Shown here piece after piece: positions 17,580-25,419 of a stretch of 64,000 bases of DNA. The DNA is from JAOPZW01 sp963851295. Its GTDB lineage: Bacteria > Actinomycetota > Thermoleophilia > Solirubrobacterales > Solirubrobacteraceae. The position numbers and the translations under genes are program-made. Location: positions 930,001 to 994,000 of the forward strand of contig CAWKOS010000001.1 of the NCBI GenBank assembly GCA_963851295.1. Direction: 5' to 3'. Each line of letters opens with the position of its first letter. The first letter of the stretch is position 1. Under the pieces are notes generated by a model that saw only the letters and a program-made list of their open reading frames with translations, searched no databases and was not told the DNA's origin.

Positions 17580-17604
17580 GACTTGAGCCTCAGTGAACTA
17601 CGCC

Positions 17605-17610
17605 AAGGAG
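17605..17610 (+). promoter_or_regulatory. Shine-Dalgarno site fixing the MFS start at ATG 17617
   Basis: AAGGAG stands 6 nt before ATG 17617. This decides against the upstream in-frame GTG at 17593. Confidence 0.7.
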
Positions 17611-17616
17611 TCGGTC

Positions 17617-19170
17617 ATGGAACGGAAGTGGTGGACGCTAGCGGCCGTCTCGGCCGGGGTCTTCATGCTGTTGCTGGACGTCACCATCGTCAACGTGGCG
17701 CTCCCGGACATCCAGCACGAGTTCGGTGCCTCGCTCTCGGACCTGCAGTGGGTGATCAACGCCTACGCCCTCTCGCTCGCCGCGCTGCTGCTCACCGCCG
17801 GCTCGCTCGCCGACCTGCTCGGCCGCCGACGCGTCTTCGCCTTCGGGGTCGCCGTCTTCACGACCGGCTCGCTGCTGTGCGGAATGGCCTCCGACCCGCT
17901 CTTCCTCGCGCTCGCCCGCGCCTTCCAGGGCATCGGCGGCGCCGTGATGTTCGCCACCGCGCTGGCGCTCCTCGCCCACGCCTTCCGCGGCCGCGAGCGC
18001 GGGGTCGCCTTCGGCGTCTTCGGCGCGATCACCGGCATCGCGGTCGCCGTCGGGCCCGTGCTCGGTGGGGTCATCACGAGCGGCCTGTCATGGCGCTGGA
18101 TCTTCCTGGTCAACATCCCGATCGGCGTGGCGACCATCGCCGTCACGCTCCTGCGCGTCGAGGAGTCGCGCGACCCGCGCGCCCACCGGCCCGACTGGCT
18201 GGGGTTCGCGACCTTCAGCGCCGCCCTCGTCGCCCTCGTCTACGGCCTCATCGAGAGCAACACCCACGGCTGGGGGTCGACGACCGTCGTCGCCTCGCTC
18301 GTCGGGGCCGCGGCCCTGCTCGCCGCCTTCGTCGCCGCGGAACTCATCCAGGCCGAGCCGATGTTCGACTTCTCGCTGCTGCGCAAGCCGACCTTCGTCG
18401 GCGGCCTCGCCGCCGCCTTCGGGATCTCGGCCGGGCTCTTCGCGCTGATCACCTACCTCGTCCTCTACCTGCAGAACGTGCTCGGGTTCTCGCCGGTCCA
18501 GACCGGGGTGCGCCTGCTCGCGCTCACGGGCGCGATCTTCGTCACAGCGGGCATCGCCGGGCGCCTGTCCGCGCGCGTGCCGACGCGGCTGCTCATCGGG
18601 CCGGGCTTCGTGCTCATCGGCGCCGGGCTGCTGCTCATGCGCGGCCTGACCACCGACTCGGAGTGGACCCATCTGCTGCCCGGGATGATCCTCGCCGGCT
18701 TCGGGGCCGGGCTCGTCAACGTGCCGCTCGCCTCCACGGCGGTCGGCGTCGTCGAGCCGGCACGTGCGGGCATGGCCTCGGGGATCAACTCGACCCTGCG
18801 CCAGGTCGGCGTCGCCACCGGGATCGCGGGGCTGGGCTCGATCTTCGCCGCGCGCCTGCGCGACACCGTGGCCGGCGGGCTCTCCGGCACGCCGGTCGCC
18901 GGCCGCGCGCACGAGCTCGCCGACGCCATCGCCTCCGGGCAGGTCGGCGGCGCGGTCGCCTCCGCGCCCGGGCCGGCGCGCGCGGCGGTCGCCCACGCGG
19001 CGCAGGCGGGCTTCGTCGACGGCCTCAACACGATCCTGCTCGTCGGCGCGCTCGTCGCCTTCGCCTCGGCCGCGCTCTCGCTGGCCCTCATCCGCCAGCG
19101 CGACTACGTGGCGGCCGAGGCGGGCGTCGAGGCGGACGCGGGTGTCGCGAGCATGGCCGCGGCCGCCTAG
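17617..19170 (+). CDS. MFS transporter, DHA2 drug exporter
   Basis: The 517-residue, 14-helix exporter starts MERKWWTLAAVSAGVFMLLL. It has the DHA2 signature LDVTIVNVALPDIQHEFG at about 22-39 and motif A LADLLGRRR near 75. Motif C (GITGIAVAVGPVLGG-like; here AITGIAVAVGPVLGGVI) marks antiporters. It shares its control region with the divergent double-MarR regulator, so a drug- or metabolite-inducible efflux pair is likely. The C-terminus VEADAGVASMAAAA is cytoplasmic. Its TAG shares CTAG with the stop of the converging cupredoxin gene. The paralogue at 4932-6413 lacks such a regulator. Confidence 0.93.
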   Translation: MERKWWTLAAVSAGVFMLLLDVTIVNVALPDIQHEFGASLSDLQWVINAYALSLAALLLTAGSLADLLGRRRVFAFGVAVFTTGSLLCGMASDPLFLALARAFQGIGGAVMFATALALLAHAFRGRERGVAFGVFGAITGIAVAVGPVLGGVITSGLSWRWIFLVNIPIGVATIAVTLLRVEESRDPRAHRPDWLGFATFSAALVALVYGLIESNTHGWGSTTVVASLVGAAALLAAFVAAELIQAEPMFDFSLLRKPTFVGGLAAAFGISAGLFALITYLVLYLQNVLGFSPVQTGVRLLALTGAIFVTAGIAGRLSARVPTRLLIGPGFVLIGAGLLLMRGLTTDSEWTHLLPGMILAGFGAGLVNVPLASTAVGVVEPARAGMASGINSTLRQVGVATGIAGLGSIFAARLRDTVAGGLSGTPVAGRAHELADAIASGQVGGAVASAPGPARAAVAHAAQAGFVDGLNTILLVGALVAFASAALSLALIRQRDYVAAEAGVEADAGVASMAAAA

Positions 19171-20117
19171 GGGCGCCGGACGGTGAGCGAGCGCGTGACC
19201 GTCCGGCGGTTGCCCGCGGCGTCGCGAAGGGTGAGCGTGAGCTTCGCCTTGCGCCTGGCGCCGCGGGGCAGGAGCGCGCGCCCCGCCTTCGTCAGCTTCA
19301 GGCGGATCGTGATCGTCCGGCTCCTCGCCCTGGTCGACCCGCGCGCGATCGTCTTGCCGCGGGCGCGCAGCGTCGCCGTCGCGCTCGCCCGCTCGGAGGC
19401 GCGGAGGCTGAGCTTCAGCCCGCTCAGCCTCAGCGCGCTCGCGCGCGGCGCGGTGACGTCGCGGCCCGTCGAGCCTCCGCTGCCGGCCCCCCCGCCCCCG
19501 CCGGCGCCCCCCACGCCGGCGGGGGCGATCACGACCGCCTGTGAGGCGGTGGCCGAAGGCTCGCCGCTGTCGTCGACCGCGCGCATGCTCACGGTCACGG
19601 TCCGTGCGCTCGCGTAGGTGGTCGTCACGGCGCCGGCCGGCGTGCTCGTCTCGAACGTGCCGTCGCCGTCGAGGTCCCAGTCCCAGCGCACGAGCGATCC
19701 GTCGGGATCTGCGTCTCCGCTGTAGGTGAAGGTGACCGGCTTGCCCGCCCCCGGCGCGGGGCTGACCCCGAAGGCGACGCGCGCCGGGTGCTGGTCCGCG
19801 ACCACGGTGATCGTGCCCACCATCCCCTGCGACTGGTGGACCATGCAGTGGTAGGTGTAGGTGCCGGGCGCGGCGAAGCTGAAGCCCCTGGCCGCACCCA
19901 TGTTCGTGGTGTCGAACTCGCCGTGGTCCCAGATCAGCGGGTGGGTCATGAAGTCGCCGCTGAACGCCGCCGTGTCGCCGGTCTTGATCTGCGTCGGCGT
20001 GGGGCTGTAGCTGGTGCCCAGCGAGCCGCCGAAGTCGATCGTCGTCGAAGCGGCCGCGGCGGGCGCGGCCGGGAAGAGGACCGCGGCCGTGGCGACGAGG
20101 GTCCGGACACCCCTCAT
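19167..20117 (-). CDS. Secreted cupredoxin (plastocyanin-like) with PKD domain
   Basis: The 316-residue protein has a signal peptide ending AAAAS at about residue 24. The cupredoxin domain (25-108) has the type 1 copper ligands: His in DFMTHPLIWDHGEF, then Cys-His-Met in YHCMVHQSQGM. A PKD-like domain follows (AFGVSPAPGAGKPVTFTYSG, DPDGSLVRWDWDLDGDGTFE, about 112-200), then a Gly-rich linker. The C-terminal basic beta domain (LKLSLRASERASATATLRA) resembles modules repeated in other secreted proteins of this window. It is likely an extracellular electron-transfer or copper-binding protein, partner unknown. The stop shares CTAG with the MFS gene. Confidence 0.85.
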   Translation of the reverse strand: MRGVRTLVATAAVLFPAAPAAAASTTIDFGGSLGTSYSPTPTQIKTGDTAAFSGDFMTHPLIWDHGEFDTTNMGAARGFSFAAPGTYTYHCMVHQSQGMVGTITVVADQHPARVAFGVSPAPGAGKPVTFTYSGDADPDGSLVRWDWDLDGDGTFETSTPAGAVTTTYASARTVTVSMRAVDDSGEPSATASQAVVIAPAGVGGAGGGGGAGSGGSTGRDVTAPRASALRLSGLKLSLRASERASATATLRARGKTIARGSTRARSRTITIRLKLTKAGRALLPRGARRKAKLTLTLRDAAGNRRTVTRSLTVRRP

Positions 20118-20165
20118 GTCCTTGCGGACGCCGCCCGGCCGGCGGTTCTTCCCGTGTCTCGGCGC

Positions 20166-21326
20166 CTAGTTGAGGCGCTCGACGAGCATCGCCTGGCCCA
20201 TGCCGCCGGCGACGCACATCGACTCGATCCCGTAGGTCTTGTCGAGCGTCTCGAGGTCGTTGAGCAGCGTCGTCATGATCCGCGCGCCGGTCATCCCGAA
20301 CGGGTGGCCGAGGGCGATCGCGCCGCCGAACGGGTTGAGCTTCTCCTCGTCGATGCCCAGGTCGTCCTTGCAGGGCACGATCTGGGCGGCGAAGGCCTCG
20401 TTGATCTCGACGACGTCGATGTCGTCCATCGTCATCCCGGTCTCCTTGAGCAGCGCCTGGATGGCGGGGATCGGGCCCAGGCCCATGATCTCCGGGCGGA
20501 TCGCGGCGACCGTCGAGGCGACGATCCGCGCGCGCGGCTTCAGGCCGAGCTCCTCGGCGCGCTCGGCGCTCATGACGAGCACGGCGGCGGCGCCGTCGTT
20601 GAGCGGGCAGGAGTTGCCCGCCGTCACCGTGCCGTCGGGCCGGAAGGCGGGCTTGAGGTTGCCGAGGACCTCCATCGTCGTGCCCGGGCGCGGCCCGTCG
20701 TCGCGGGCGACCTCGGTGCCGTCGTCGAGGGTCACGGGGACGATCTCGCGGTCGAAGTGGCCGCTCTGGACGGCGTCGACCGCGCGGTTCTGCGAGACGA
20801 CCGCCCACTCGTCCTGCTGCTCGCGGCTGACCTTGCAGCGGTCGGCGACGTTCTCGGCCGTCAACCCCATCGGGATGTAGACGTCGTAGAGCGAGCCGTC
20901 CGAGCCGTCGAGCTTGCCGTTCTTGAAGTCGTCGGCCATGCCGGCGCCGAGGCCGGTCCGCGAGACGGACTCCACGCCGGCGGCGACGTACTGGTCGCCC
21001 TCGCCCACCTTGACCGCGTGGAAGGCCATGCGCAGGCTCTGCAGCGACGAGGCGCAGAAGCGATTGACGGTGCAGGCGGGGACGTGATGATCGAAGCCCG
21101 CGAGCAGCGTCGCGTTGCGGCCCACGTTGTAGGCCTGCTCGGCGAAGCTCGACGCGGCGCCCATCATGACGTCGTCGGTCTGGGCGAAGTCGACTCCGGG
21201 GTTGCGCTCCACGAGCGCCTTGAGCGGCACCGCGGCCAGCTCGTCGGCCCGGAAGTCCTTCAGCGACCCCTTGAACGCGCGCCCGATCGGCGTGCGCACA
21301 GCGTCGACGATGACGGCTTCAGACAT
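20166..21326 (-). CDS. fadA: Acetyl-CoA C-acyltransferase (thiolase)
   Basis: The 386-residue thiolase cleaves 3-ketoacyl-CoA with CoA in beta-oxidation. The acyl-accepting Cys is residue 91 in VNRFCASSLQ. The catalytic His is in ALGHPFGMTGAR, and the second Cys is in ESMCVAGGMGQA near the C-terminus. The start MSEAVIVDAVRTPIGRAF is at ATG 21326, with AAAGGA about 10 nt upstream. Its control region holds a 24-bp direct repeat and a 16-bp palindrome. No fadB is adjacent; the SDR dehydrogenase at 14201 and the acyl-CoA dehydrogenase at 27111 could supply other steps, which is inference. Confidence 0.93.
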   Translation of the reverse strand: MSEAVIVDAVRTPIGRAFKGSLKDFRADELAAVPLKALVERNPGVDFAQTDDVMMGAASSFAEQAYNVGRNATLLAGFDHHVPACTVNRFCASSLQSLRMAFHAVKVGEGDQYVAAGVESVSRTGLGAGMADDFKNGKLDGSDGSLYDVYIPMGLTAENVADRCKVSREQQDEWAVVSQNRAVDAVQSGHFDREIVPVTLDDGTEVARDDGPRPGTTMEVLGNLKPAFRPDGTVTAGNSCPLNDGAAAVLVMSAERAEELGLKPRARIVASTVAAIRPEIMGLGPIPAIQALLKETGMTMDDIDVVEINEAFAAQIVPCKDDLGIDEEKLNPFGGAIALGHPFGMTGARIMTTLLNDLETLDKTYGIESMCVAGGMGQAMLVERLN

Positions 21327-21355
21327 GTATGACGGTTCCTTTCGAACTCGATTCC

Positions 21356-21410
21356 CCCGGCGGTCGCACTCCACGGGGCTCGGCTACCCGGCGGTCGCAC
21401 TCCACGGGGC
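21356..21410. repeat. Two 24-bp direct repeats, period 31 bp
   Basis: The identical 24-mers 21356-21379 and 21387-21410 begin CCCGGCGGTCGC and end CCACGGGGC, separated by 7 bp. They sit between the thiolase start and the palindrome at 21426. They may be duplicated regulator sites or a local tandem duplication. Confidence 0.7.
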
Positions 21411-21425
21411 ATTGCCGAGGATATA

Positions 21426-21441
21426 TGAACGCCGGCGTTCA
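21426..21441. promoter_or_regulatory. 16-bp perfect palindrome, candidate TetR-type operator
   Basis: TGAACGCCGGCGTTCA is fully self-complementary and lies next to an A/T stretch (ATATAT, 21421-21426) between the divergent thiolase and sialidase-like genes. The size and symmetry suit a TetR-family repressor of fatty acid genes, but the regulator is not in the window. Confidence 0.45.
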
Positions 21442-21492
21442 GCGCGCCGGCGGTGACCGCCAGTCTCGGGCGGCCGCTGCGTTGTGAACGTC

Positions 21493-23367
21493 ATGCGAAC
21501 GCTCCTTCGCGTCGGCGCGCCGGTCATGGCCAGCGCCGCGCTGCTCCTCGTCGGCGCCGGTCCCGCCGCCGCCGCGCTCTCCTTCACGCCACCGGCCCTC
21601 CTCCCGCACGGGGATCCGGCCCAGCACCCGTTCTATCCGGGCGGCGAGCCGTCGATCGCCTTCGACCCGGCCGGCGACGGCCACGTCTACGTCACAGCGC
21701 CGCAGGGCATCCCCACCGCCGCCGGCGGCGCCGCCGGCGTCAGCGACTCCGCCCAGGGCGTCGTCTTCTGGGCCTCGGGCGACCACGGCCGCACCTGGCC
21801 GGTCAACCAGATCACGGGAGCCGGCAACGGCGGGGGCGACAGCGACGTCGAGGTCCTGCAGGACCACACGGTCCTCGTCGCCGACCTCGAGGCCGCGGCC
21901 GCCGACATCTGCACCTCCAAGGACTTCGGGGCGAGCTTCCAGGACTGCGACGGCGGCATCGCCACCAACCAGCAGGGGCCCGAGAACGACCGCGAGTGGC
22001 TGACCCGCGGGACCAAGCCGGGCGAGGTCTACCTCACCTACCACGACTTCGCGGCGGGCTTCCCGATCATCGAGAAGTCGACCGACGGCGGGCGCACGTT
22101 CAACCCCTGCGGCACGATCATCGACCCCTCGGGCCCGGCGGCGCAGAACTACACGCCGGCTGGCGGCACCCTCGTCTCCAAGCCGGTGATCGGCTCCGAC
22201 GGCACGATCTACGTCGAGTTCACCACGCCCGACCAGACCGCCCCGCCCGTGGGCGCGTCGCTCAACCACCTCTACATGGCGGTGGCCAAGGGCGGCTGCG
22301 ACTCCTCGACCGTCTTCACCGACCACGTGATCTACCAGGCGCCCGGCGCCAGCCTGGCCTCGATCTTCCAGCAGACCGCGATGGACGGCGCCGGGACGCT
22401 CTACGTCCTCGCCGCCGGCAAGGCCACGGCCGGCCAGGACGGCAGCCGCGCGTTCCTGTTCACCAGCGGCGACGGCGGCCAGCACTGGTCGGCGCCGATC
22501 GACGTCTCGACGCCGGCGACCAAGGCCGACGTGTTCCCGACCATCGCCGGCGGCCCGCACCGCGGTCAGGCGGTGCTCGGCTGGTTCGGCACGGCGACCA
22601 GCGGCGACCCCAACACGCTCACCAACCAGTGGCGCTACTACGCGGCCGAGACCTACGACGGCGGCCAGACGTTCGCCACCACCACGGTCACCCCCGATCC
22701 CATCCACTACGGCGACATCTGCACGCAGGGCATCTTCTGCGGGCTGGTGCCCGGGCAGCCGGGCAACCGCAACCTCGCGGACTTCGCGTCGGCCGCGGTC
22801 GACCCGGCCACCGGCTGCGCGCTGCTCGCCATCCCCGGCGACCCCTACAACCGGCCCGACCTGCCCAACGGCGCCGACAACGGCAGCTCGTCGACCTACG
22901 TCAGCTCCCAGCAGGACGCGAGCACGTGCTTCACCGCCGCCAATGCCGGGCGCCCGGCGGGGGCGGTCACGGGGGCGCGCGCCGGCGCCGGGAGCGGCTG
23001 CATCGACCGCGCCGCGCCGCGCTCGCGCCTGCTGCGCAAAGGCCGCAGGGCGACGCGTCGCGGCGTCGCGATCGACGGGCGCACGACCGACCGCGGCTGC
23101 GGCGCTCGCGGCCGCGGCCGGGTCGCCCGCGTCTCCGTCGCCCTCGCGCGCCGGACCTCGGGGCGCTGCCGCTTCGCGCGCCCCGGCGGGCGGCTGGGGC
23201 CGCCGTCGAGCTGCGCGCACCGGCGCTACCTGAGCGCGCGCGGGACGTCGAGCTGGCGCTTCCGCGTCCGGCACCGGCTCCCGGCCGGCGCATACACGGC
23301 GTGGGTGCGCGCCGTCGACGCCGCCGGCAACGCCTCGCTCACCGCGACCCGGCTGCGCGTCCGATGA
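21493..23367 (+). CDS. Secreted sialidase-like (BNR/Asp-box) protein
   Basis: From ATG 21493 (GTG 21484 also possible) the protein has a signal peptide (LLRVGAPVMASAALLLVGAG). A beta-propeller region follows with Asp-boxes SGDHGRTW, STDGGRTF, SGDGGQHW and TYDGGQTF, typical of sialidase/neuraminidase-fold proteins. A FRIP-type arginine motif and the full catalytic set are not obvious, so enzymatic sialidase activity is uncertain. The C-terminal 120 residues are Cys/Arg-rich, ending in a beta module with HRLPAGAYTAWVRAVDAAGN. The 3' end overlaps the lipoprotein gene by ATGA. It is probably a surface or extracellular protein; substrate unknown. Confidence 0.78.
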   Translation: MRTLLRVGAPVMASAALLLVGAGPAAAALSFTPPALLPHGDPAQHPFYPGGEPSIAFDPAGDGHVYVTAPQGIPTAAGGAAGVSDSAQGVVFWASGDHGRTWPVNQITGAGNGGGDSDVEVLQDHTVLVADLEAAAADICTSKDFGASFQDCDGGIATNQQGPENDREWLTRGTKPGEVYLTYHDFAAGFPIIEKSTDGGRTFNPCGTIIDPSGPAAQNYTPAGGTLVSKPVIGSDGTIYVEFTTPDQTAPPVGASLNHLYMAVAKGGCDSSTVFTDHVIYQAPGASLASIFQQTAMDGAGTLYVLAAGKATAGQDGSRAFLFTSGDGGQHWSAPIDVSTPATKADVFPTIAGGPHRGQAVLGWFGTATSGDPNTLTNQWRYYAAETYDGGQTFATTTVTPDPIHYGDICTQGIFCGLVPGQPGNRNLADFASAAVDPATGCALLAIPGDPYNRPDLPNGADNGSSSTYVSSQQDASTCFTAANAGRPAGAVTGARAGAGSGCIDRAAPRSRLLRKGRRATRRGVAIDGRTTDRGCGARGRGRVARVSVALARRTSGRCRFARPGGRLGPPSSCAHRRYLSARGTSSWRFRVRHRLPAGAYTAWVRAVDAAGNASLTATRLRVR

Positions 23368-23861
23368 GGGCGTCGAGGCTGATGGCCGTGCTCGCGGTGG
23401 CCGCGGCGACGGCGGCGACCGGATGTGGCGGCGGCGGCGGCGCGAAGCGCGACGACGCCGCCGCGAGCGGCACGGTGGCGCGCTACTTCGCCGCGCTCGG
23501 CCAGGGGCGCTCGGACGCGGCGTGCCGCGAGCTCAGCGAGGCCAGCCAGGAGAAGCTCGCCGAGTTCGGCGGCGACGTCCTGCGCCTGCCGTCGCGCTCC
23601 TGCGCGGCGACGATGCAGCGCCTGCTGAGCTCGCCCGCCGGCCCGCGGCTGCGGGCGCTCGGGCGCACCGCGCGCGTCGCGGTGGCCGGGCACGAGGCCG
23701 GCAAGGTCGTGGTGCGCGTCAGCGGCGTGGCCAAGACGATCGAGGTGCGCTCGGCCGGCGGCGCGTGGCGCATCGAGAGCTCGCCGAGCGTGGAGCCCGA
23801 CAAGCTCCCCGGCGGCGGCCGCGAGAAGGACGCCGACGAGCGCGACGGCGACGGCGGCTGA
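23364..23861 (+). CDS. Putative lipoprotein of unknown function
   Basis: The 165-residue protein has a lipoprotein signal (MRASRLMAVLAVAAATAATG, then Cys21) followed by a Gly/Lys linker. A small globular domain at about 35-145 has SGTVARYFAALGQGRSDAAC, ELSEASQEKLAEF and IEVRSAGGAWRIESS. The latter resembles the conserved NTF2-like fold of actinobacterial lipoproteins in which a helix pair precedes a beta sheet. The C-terminal tail is very acidic. It is coupled by ATGA to the sialidase-like protein, suggesting a joint role at the cell surface. The lipoprotein at 30342 has a comparable layout. Confidence 0.7.
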   Translation: MRASRLMAVLAVAAATAATGCGGGGGAKRDDAAASGTVARYFAALGQGRSDAACRELSEASQEKLAEFGGDVLRLPSRSCAATMQRLLSSPAGPRLRALGRTARVAVAGHEAGKVVVRVSGVAKTIEVRSAGGAWRIESSPSVEPDKLPGGGREKDADERDGDGG

Positions 23862-23871
23862 GCTGAGCGCC

Positions 23872-24660
23872 TCAGACGCCGGCGGAGGCCCCGAACCCGC
23901 CGTCCACGGGGACGACGGCGCCCGTGACGAAGCGCGATCCGTCGCCGCACAGCCAGACCACCGTAGCGACGAGCTCCTGCGGCTCGCCGAAGCGCCCGGC
24001 CGGCGTGCGCTCGACGATCCTGCGGCCGCGCTCGGTGAGCTCGCCGCCCTCGTCGAGCAGCAGCCGGCGGTTCTGCTCGCCGACGAAGAAGCCCGGGGCG
24101 ATGGCGTTGACACGGATGGCCGGGGCCAGCTCGACGGCCAGCCAGCGCGTGAGGTTCTCGACCGCGGCCTTGGCCGCCGAGTAGCCGACCACGCGCGTGA
24201 TGGCGCGCGCGGCCGCCATCGACGAGACGTTGACGATCGCGCCGCCGTCGGCCATCGCCGCGCCGAAGACCTGCGCGGGCAGGAGCGTGCCGAGCAGGTT
24301 GAGGTCCACGACCTCGCGGAAGGCGTCCTCGGGGAGGTCGAAGACGCTGGCGCCGGGCTCGAGCGTCGCGCCGGGGGCGTTGCCGCCGGCGGCGTTGACG
24401 AGCACGTCGACCCTCCCCCAGCGCTCGAGCACGCGCTCGCGCGCGGCCTCGAGCTCGTCGCGGCGCAGGACGTCGGCGGCGAGGGCGAGCCGGCCGCCGG
24501 CGTCGAGCTCCGGGGCGCGGCGCGCGAGCACGGCGACGCGCGCGCCCGCGGCGGCCAACCCGTCGGCCATCGCGGAGCCGAGCGCCCCCGTGCCGCCGGT
24601 GACGATGGCGACGCGGCCGTCGAGTCCGAACCACCGCGCGAGGTCCTGGTCACCGCCCAC
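23872..24660 (-). CDS. SDR-family oxidoreductase
   Basis: From GTG 24660 (GGAGG lies 8 nt upstream) the 262-residue protein has the cofactor motif TGGTGALGSAMADG near residue 16. It also has NAAGGNAPG near 88, SSMAAARAI with the catalytic Ser near 142, YSAAKAAVENLTRW near 155, and the C-terminal FVTGAVVPVDGGFGAS. This is a classical SDR of the gluconate/mannonate 5-dehydrogenase-like group (RVAIVTGGTG, LDEGGELTERGRRIVERTPAGRFG). It would interconvert a hydroxyl and keto group with NAD(P); the substrate is unknown. An upstream extension is open but lacks family similarity. Confidence 0.85.
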   Translation of the reverse strand: MGGDQDLARWFGLDGRVAIVTGGTGALGSAMADGLAAAGARVAVLARRAPELDAGGRLALAADVLRRDELEAARERVLERWGRVDVLVNAAGGNAPGATLEPGASVFDLPEDAFREVVDLNLLGTLLPAQVFGAAMADGGAIVNVSSMAAARAITRVVGYSAAKAAVENLTRWLAVELAPAIRVNAIAPGFFVGEQNRRLLLDEGGELTERGRRIVERTPAGRFGEPQELVATVVWLCGDGSRFVTGAVVPVDGGFGASAGV

Positions 24661-24790
24661 GCGCACATCCTCCGCGATGGGCCCGACGGCCCGAGGGGCG
24701 GTTGACCCCACCCCCGGCCTCGGGTCCTCCGCGCGCGGGACACGGGCTTGCCTCCTGTAGCGAACGGGCGGCGCGCGGGACAGTGCAGCT

Positions 24791-24994
24791 ATGAGCGCAC
24801 CCGATGCCCGCCTCCAGCTCCAGCGCCTCCAGGCCGAGCGCCTCGACGCCGTCGAGGCGGGCCTTGGGGACAACGAGCTCTACATGACCGACCTCGCGAC
24901 GGACATCGAGTCCTCGCGTGTCGCCTACGTCGCGCTCGCGGTCACCGAGATCGCCAGCCTGCGCGGCCAGCTCTCGGGCCCGCAGCAGGGCTAG
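24791..24994 (+). CDS. Small helical protein of unknown function
   Basis: The 67-residue protein is predicted mostly helical: MSAPDARLQLQRLQAERLDA, then LGDNELYMTDLATDIESSRV, AYVALAVTEIASLRGQL. A possible -10 GACAGT (24779-24784) lies 6 nt before the ATG, as at other leaderless genes here. Codon use looks coding. No family recognised. It is monocistronic and faces the DAHP synthase across a 425-bp gap. Confidence 0.6.
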   Translation: MSAPDARLQLQRLQAERLDAVEAGLGDNELYMTDLATDIESSRVAYVALAVTEIASLRGQLSGPQQG

Positions 24995-25050
24995 GTGTAG
25001 TTGCTGAGCACGTTGTTCGGGGTGCCGGGTCGTGTGACGCCCGTTGCGCT

Positions 25051-25232
25051 GCGAACAGCTCACCGAGGACACGGGTCCGTGCCTCGGGGGTCGAACGTCG
25101 GTTCTGCCCCGTGTGGACGGGGGAAGACCGACGTTCGGCGCCCACGGGGGCCGGTGGCGCCCCCCCAGGGGCCGGCGGCGCCCCCCGGGCCGGTGGCGCG
25201 GCGGGGCTGGTCTCCCTCGGTGAGCTGTTTGC
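25051..25232. repeat. Composite element with 18-bp terminal inverted repeats around hairpin copy A
   Basis: GCGAACAGCTCACCGAGG (25051-25068) and its near-perfect inverse CCTCGGTGAGCTGTTTGC (25215-25232, one mismatch) bracket the 46-bp hairpin of copy A. They also bracket a three-unit GC-rich tandem repeat (GGGCCGGYGGCGCC-like, 25146-25199). This 182-bp unit has the shape of a MITE-like non-autonomous element. It fills much of the only gene-free stretch above 300 bp in the window (24995-25419). No target-site duplication is clear. Confidence 0.5.
25092..25137. repeat. Dispersed palindromic repeat, copy A
   Basis: The outer arms CGAACGTCGGT and ACCGACGTTCG pair over 11 bp. After a short internal loop, CCCCGT and ACGGGG form a 6-bp inner stem closed by GTGG. 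The same arms and the same architecture with a 4-nt loop recur at 50686-50735 and 60510-60573. Confidence 0.75.
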
Positions 25233-25293
25233 GCCCACGCCGGCGTGGCGGGGACGCGGGACAACCTGCTCGGGTCCTAAAGCTAGGGCCGGC

Positions 25294-25401
25294 TACCGCG
25301 CGACGGTCCCGCTCTCGTACGCGCAGGCCCGCGGCGAGATCAGCCAGCGCGAGGACGCCAAGCGCAAGCTCACCGTCATGCGGGTCACGCTGCTCCCGTG
25401 A
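25294..25401 (+). pseudogene. Possible SHOCT-domain C-terminal remnant
   Basis: A stretch without a plausible own start reads GYRATVPLSYAQARGEISQR then EDAKRKLTVMRVTLLP and stops at 25399. The pattern of a helix, RGEIS and a basic helix resembles the SHOCT motif (short C-terminal domain: RGEITxEEF). It begins just after the composite repeat and may be the tail of a gene truncated there. It could equally be a chance open frame. Confidence 0.25.
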
Positions 25402-25419
25402 CCGCGGCGTGCCGGGCCG

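Noticed and set aside
25092..25137. Dispersed hairpins as ordinary intrinsic terminators
   Set aside because: There is no T-tract at any copy, and copy B lies upstream of both flanking genes.
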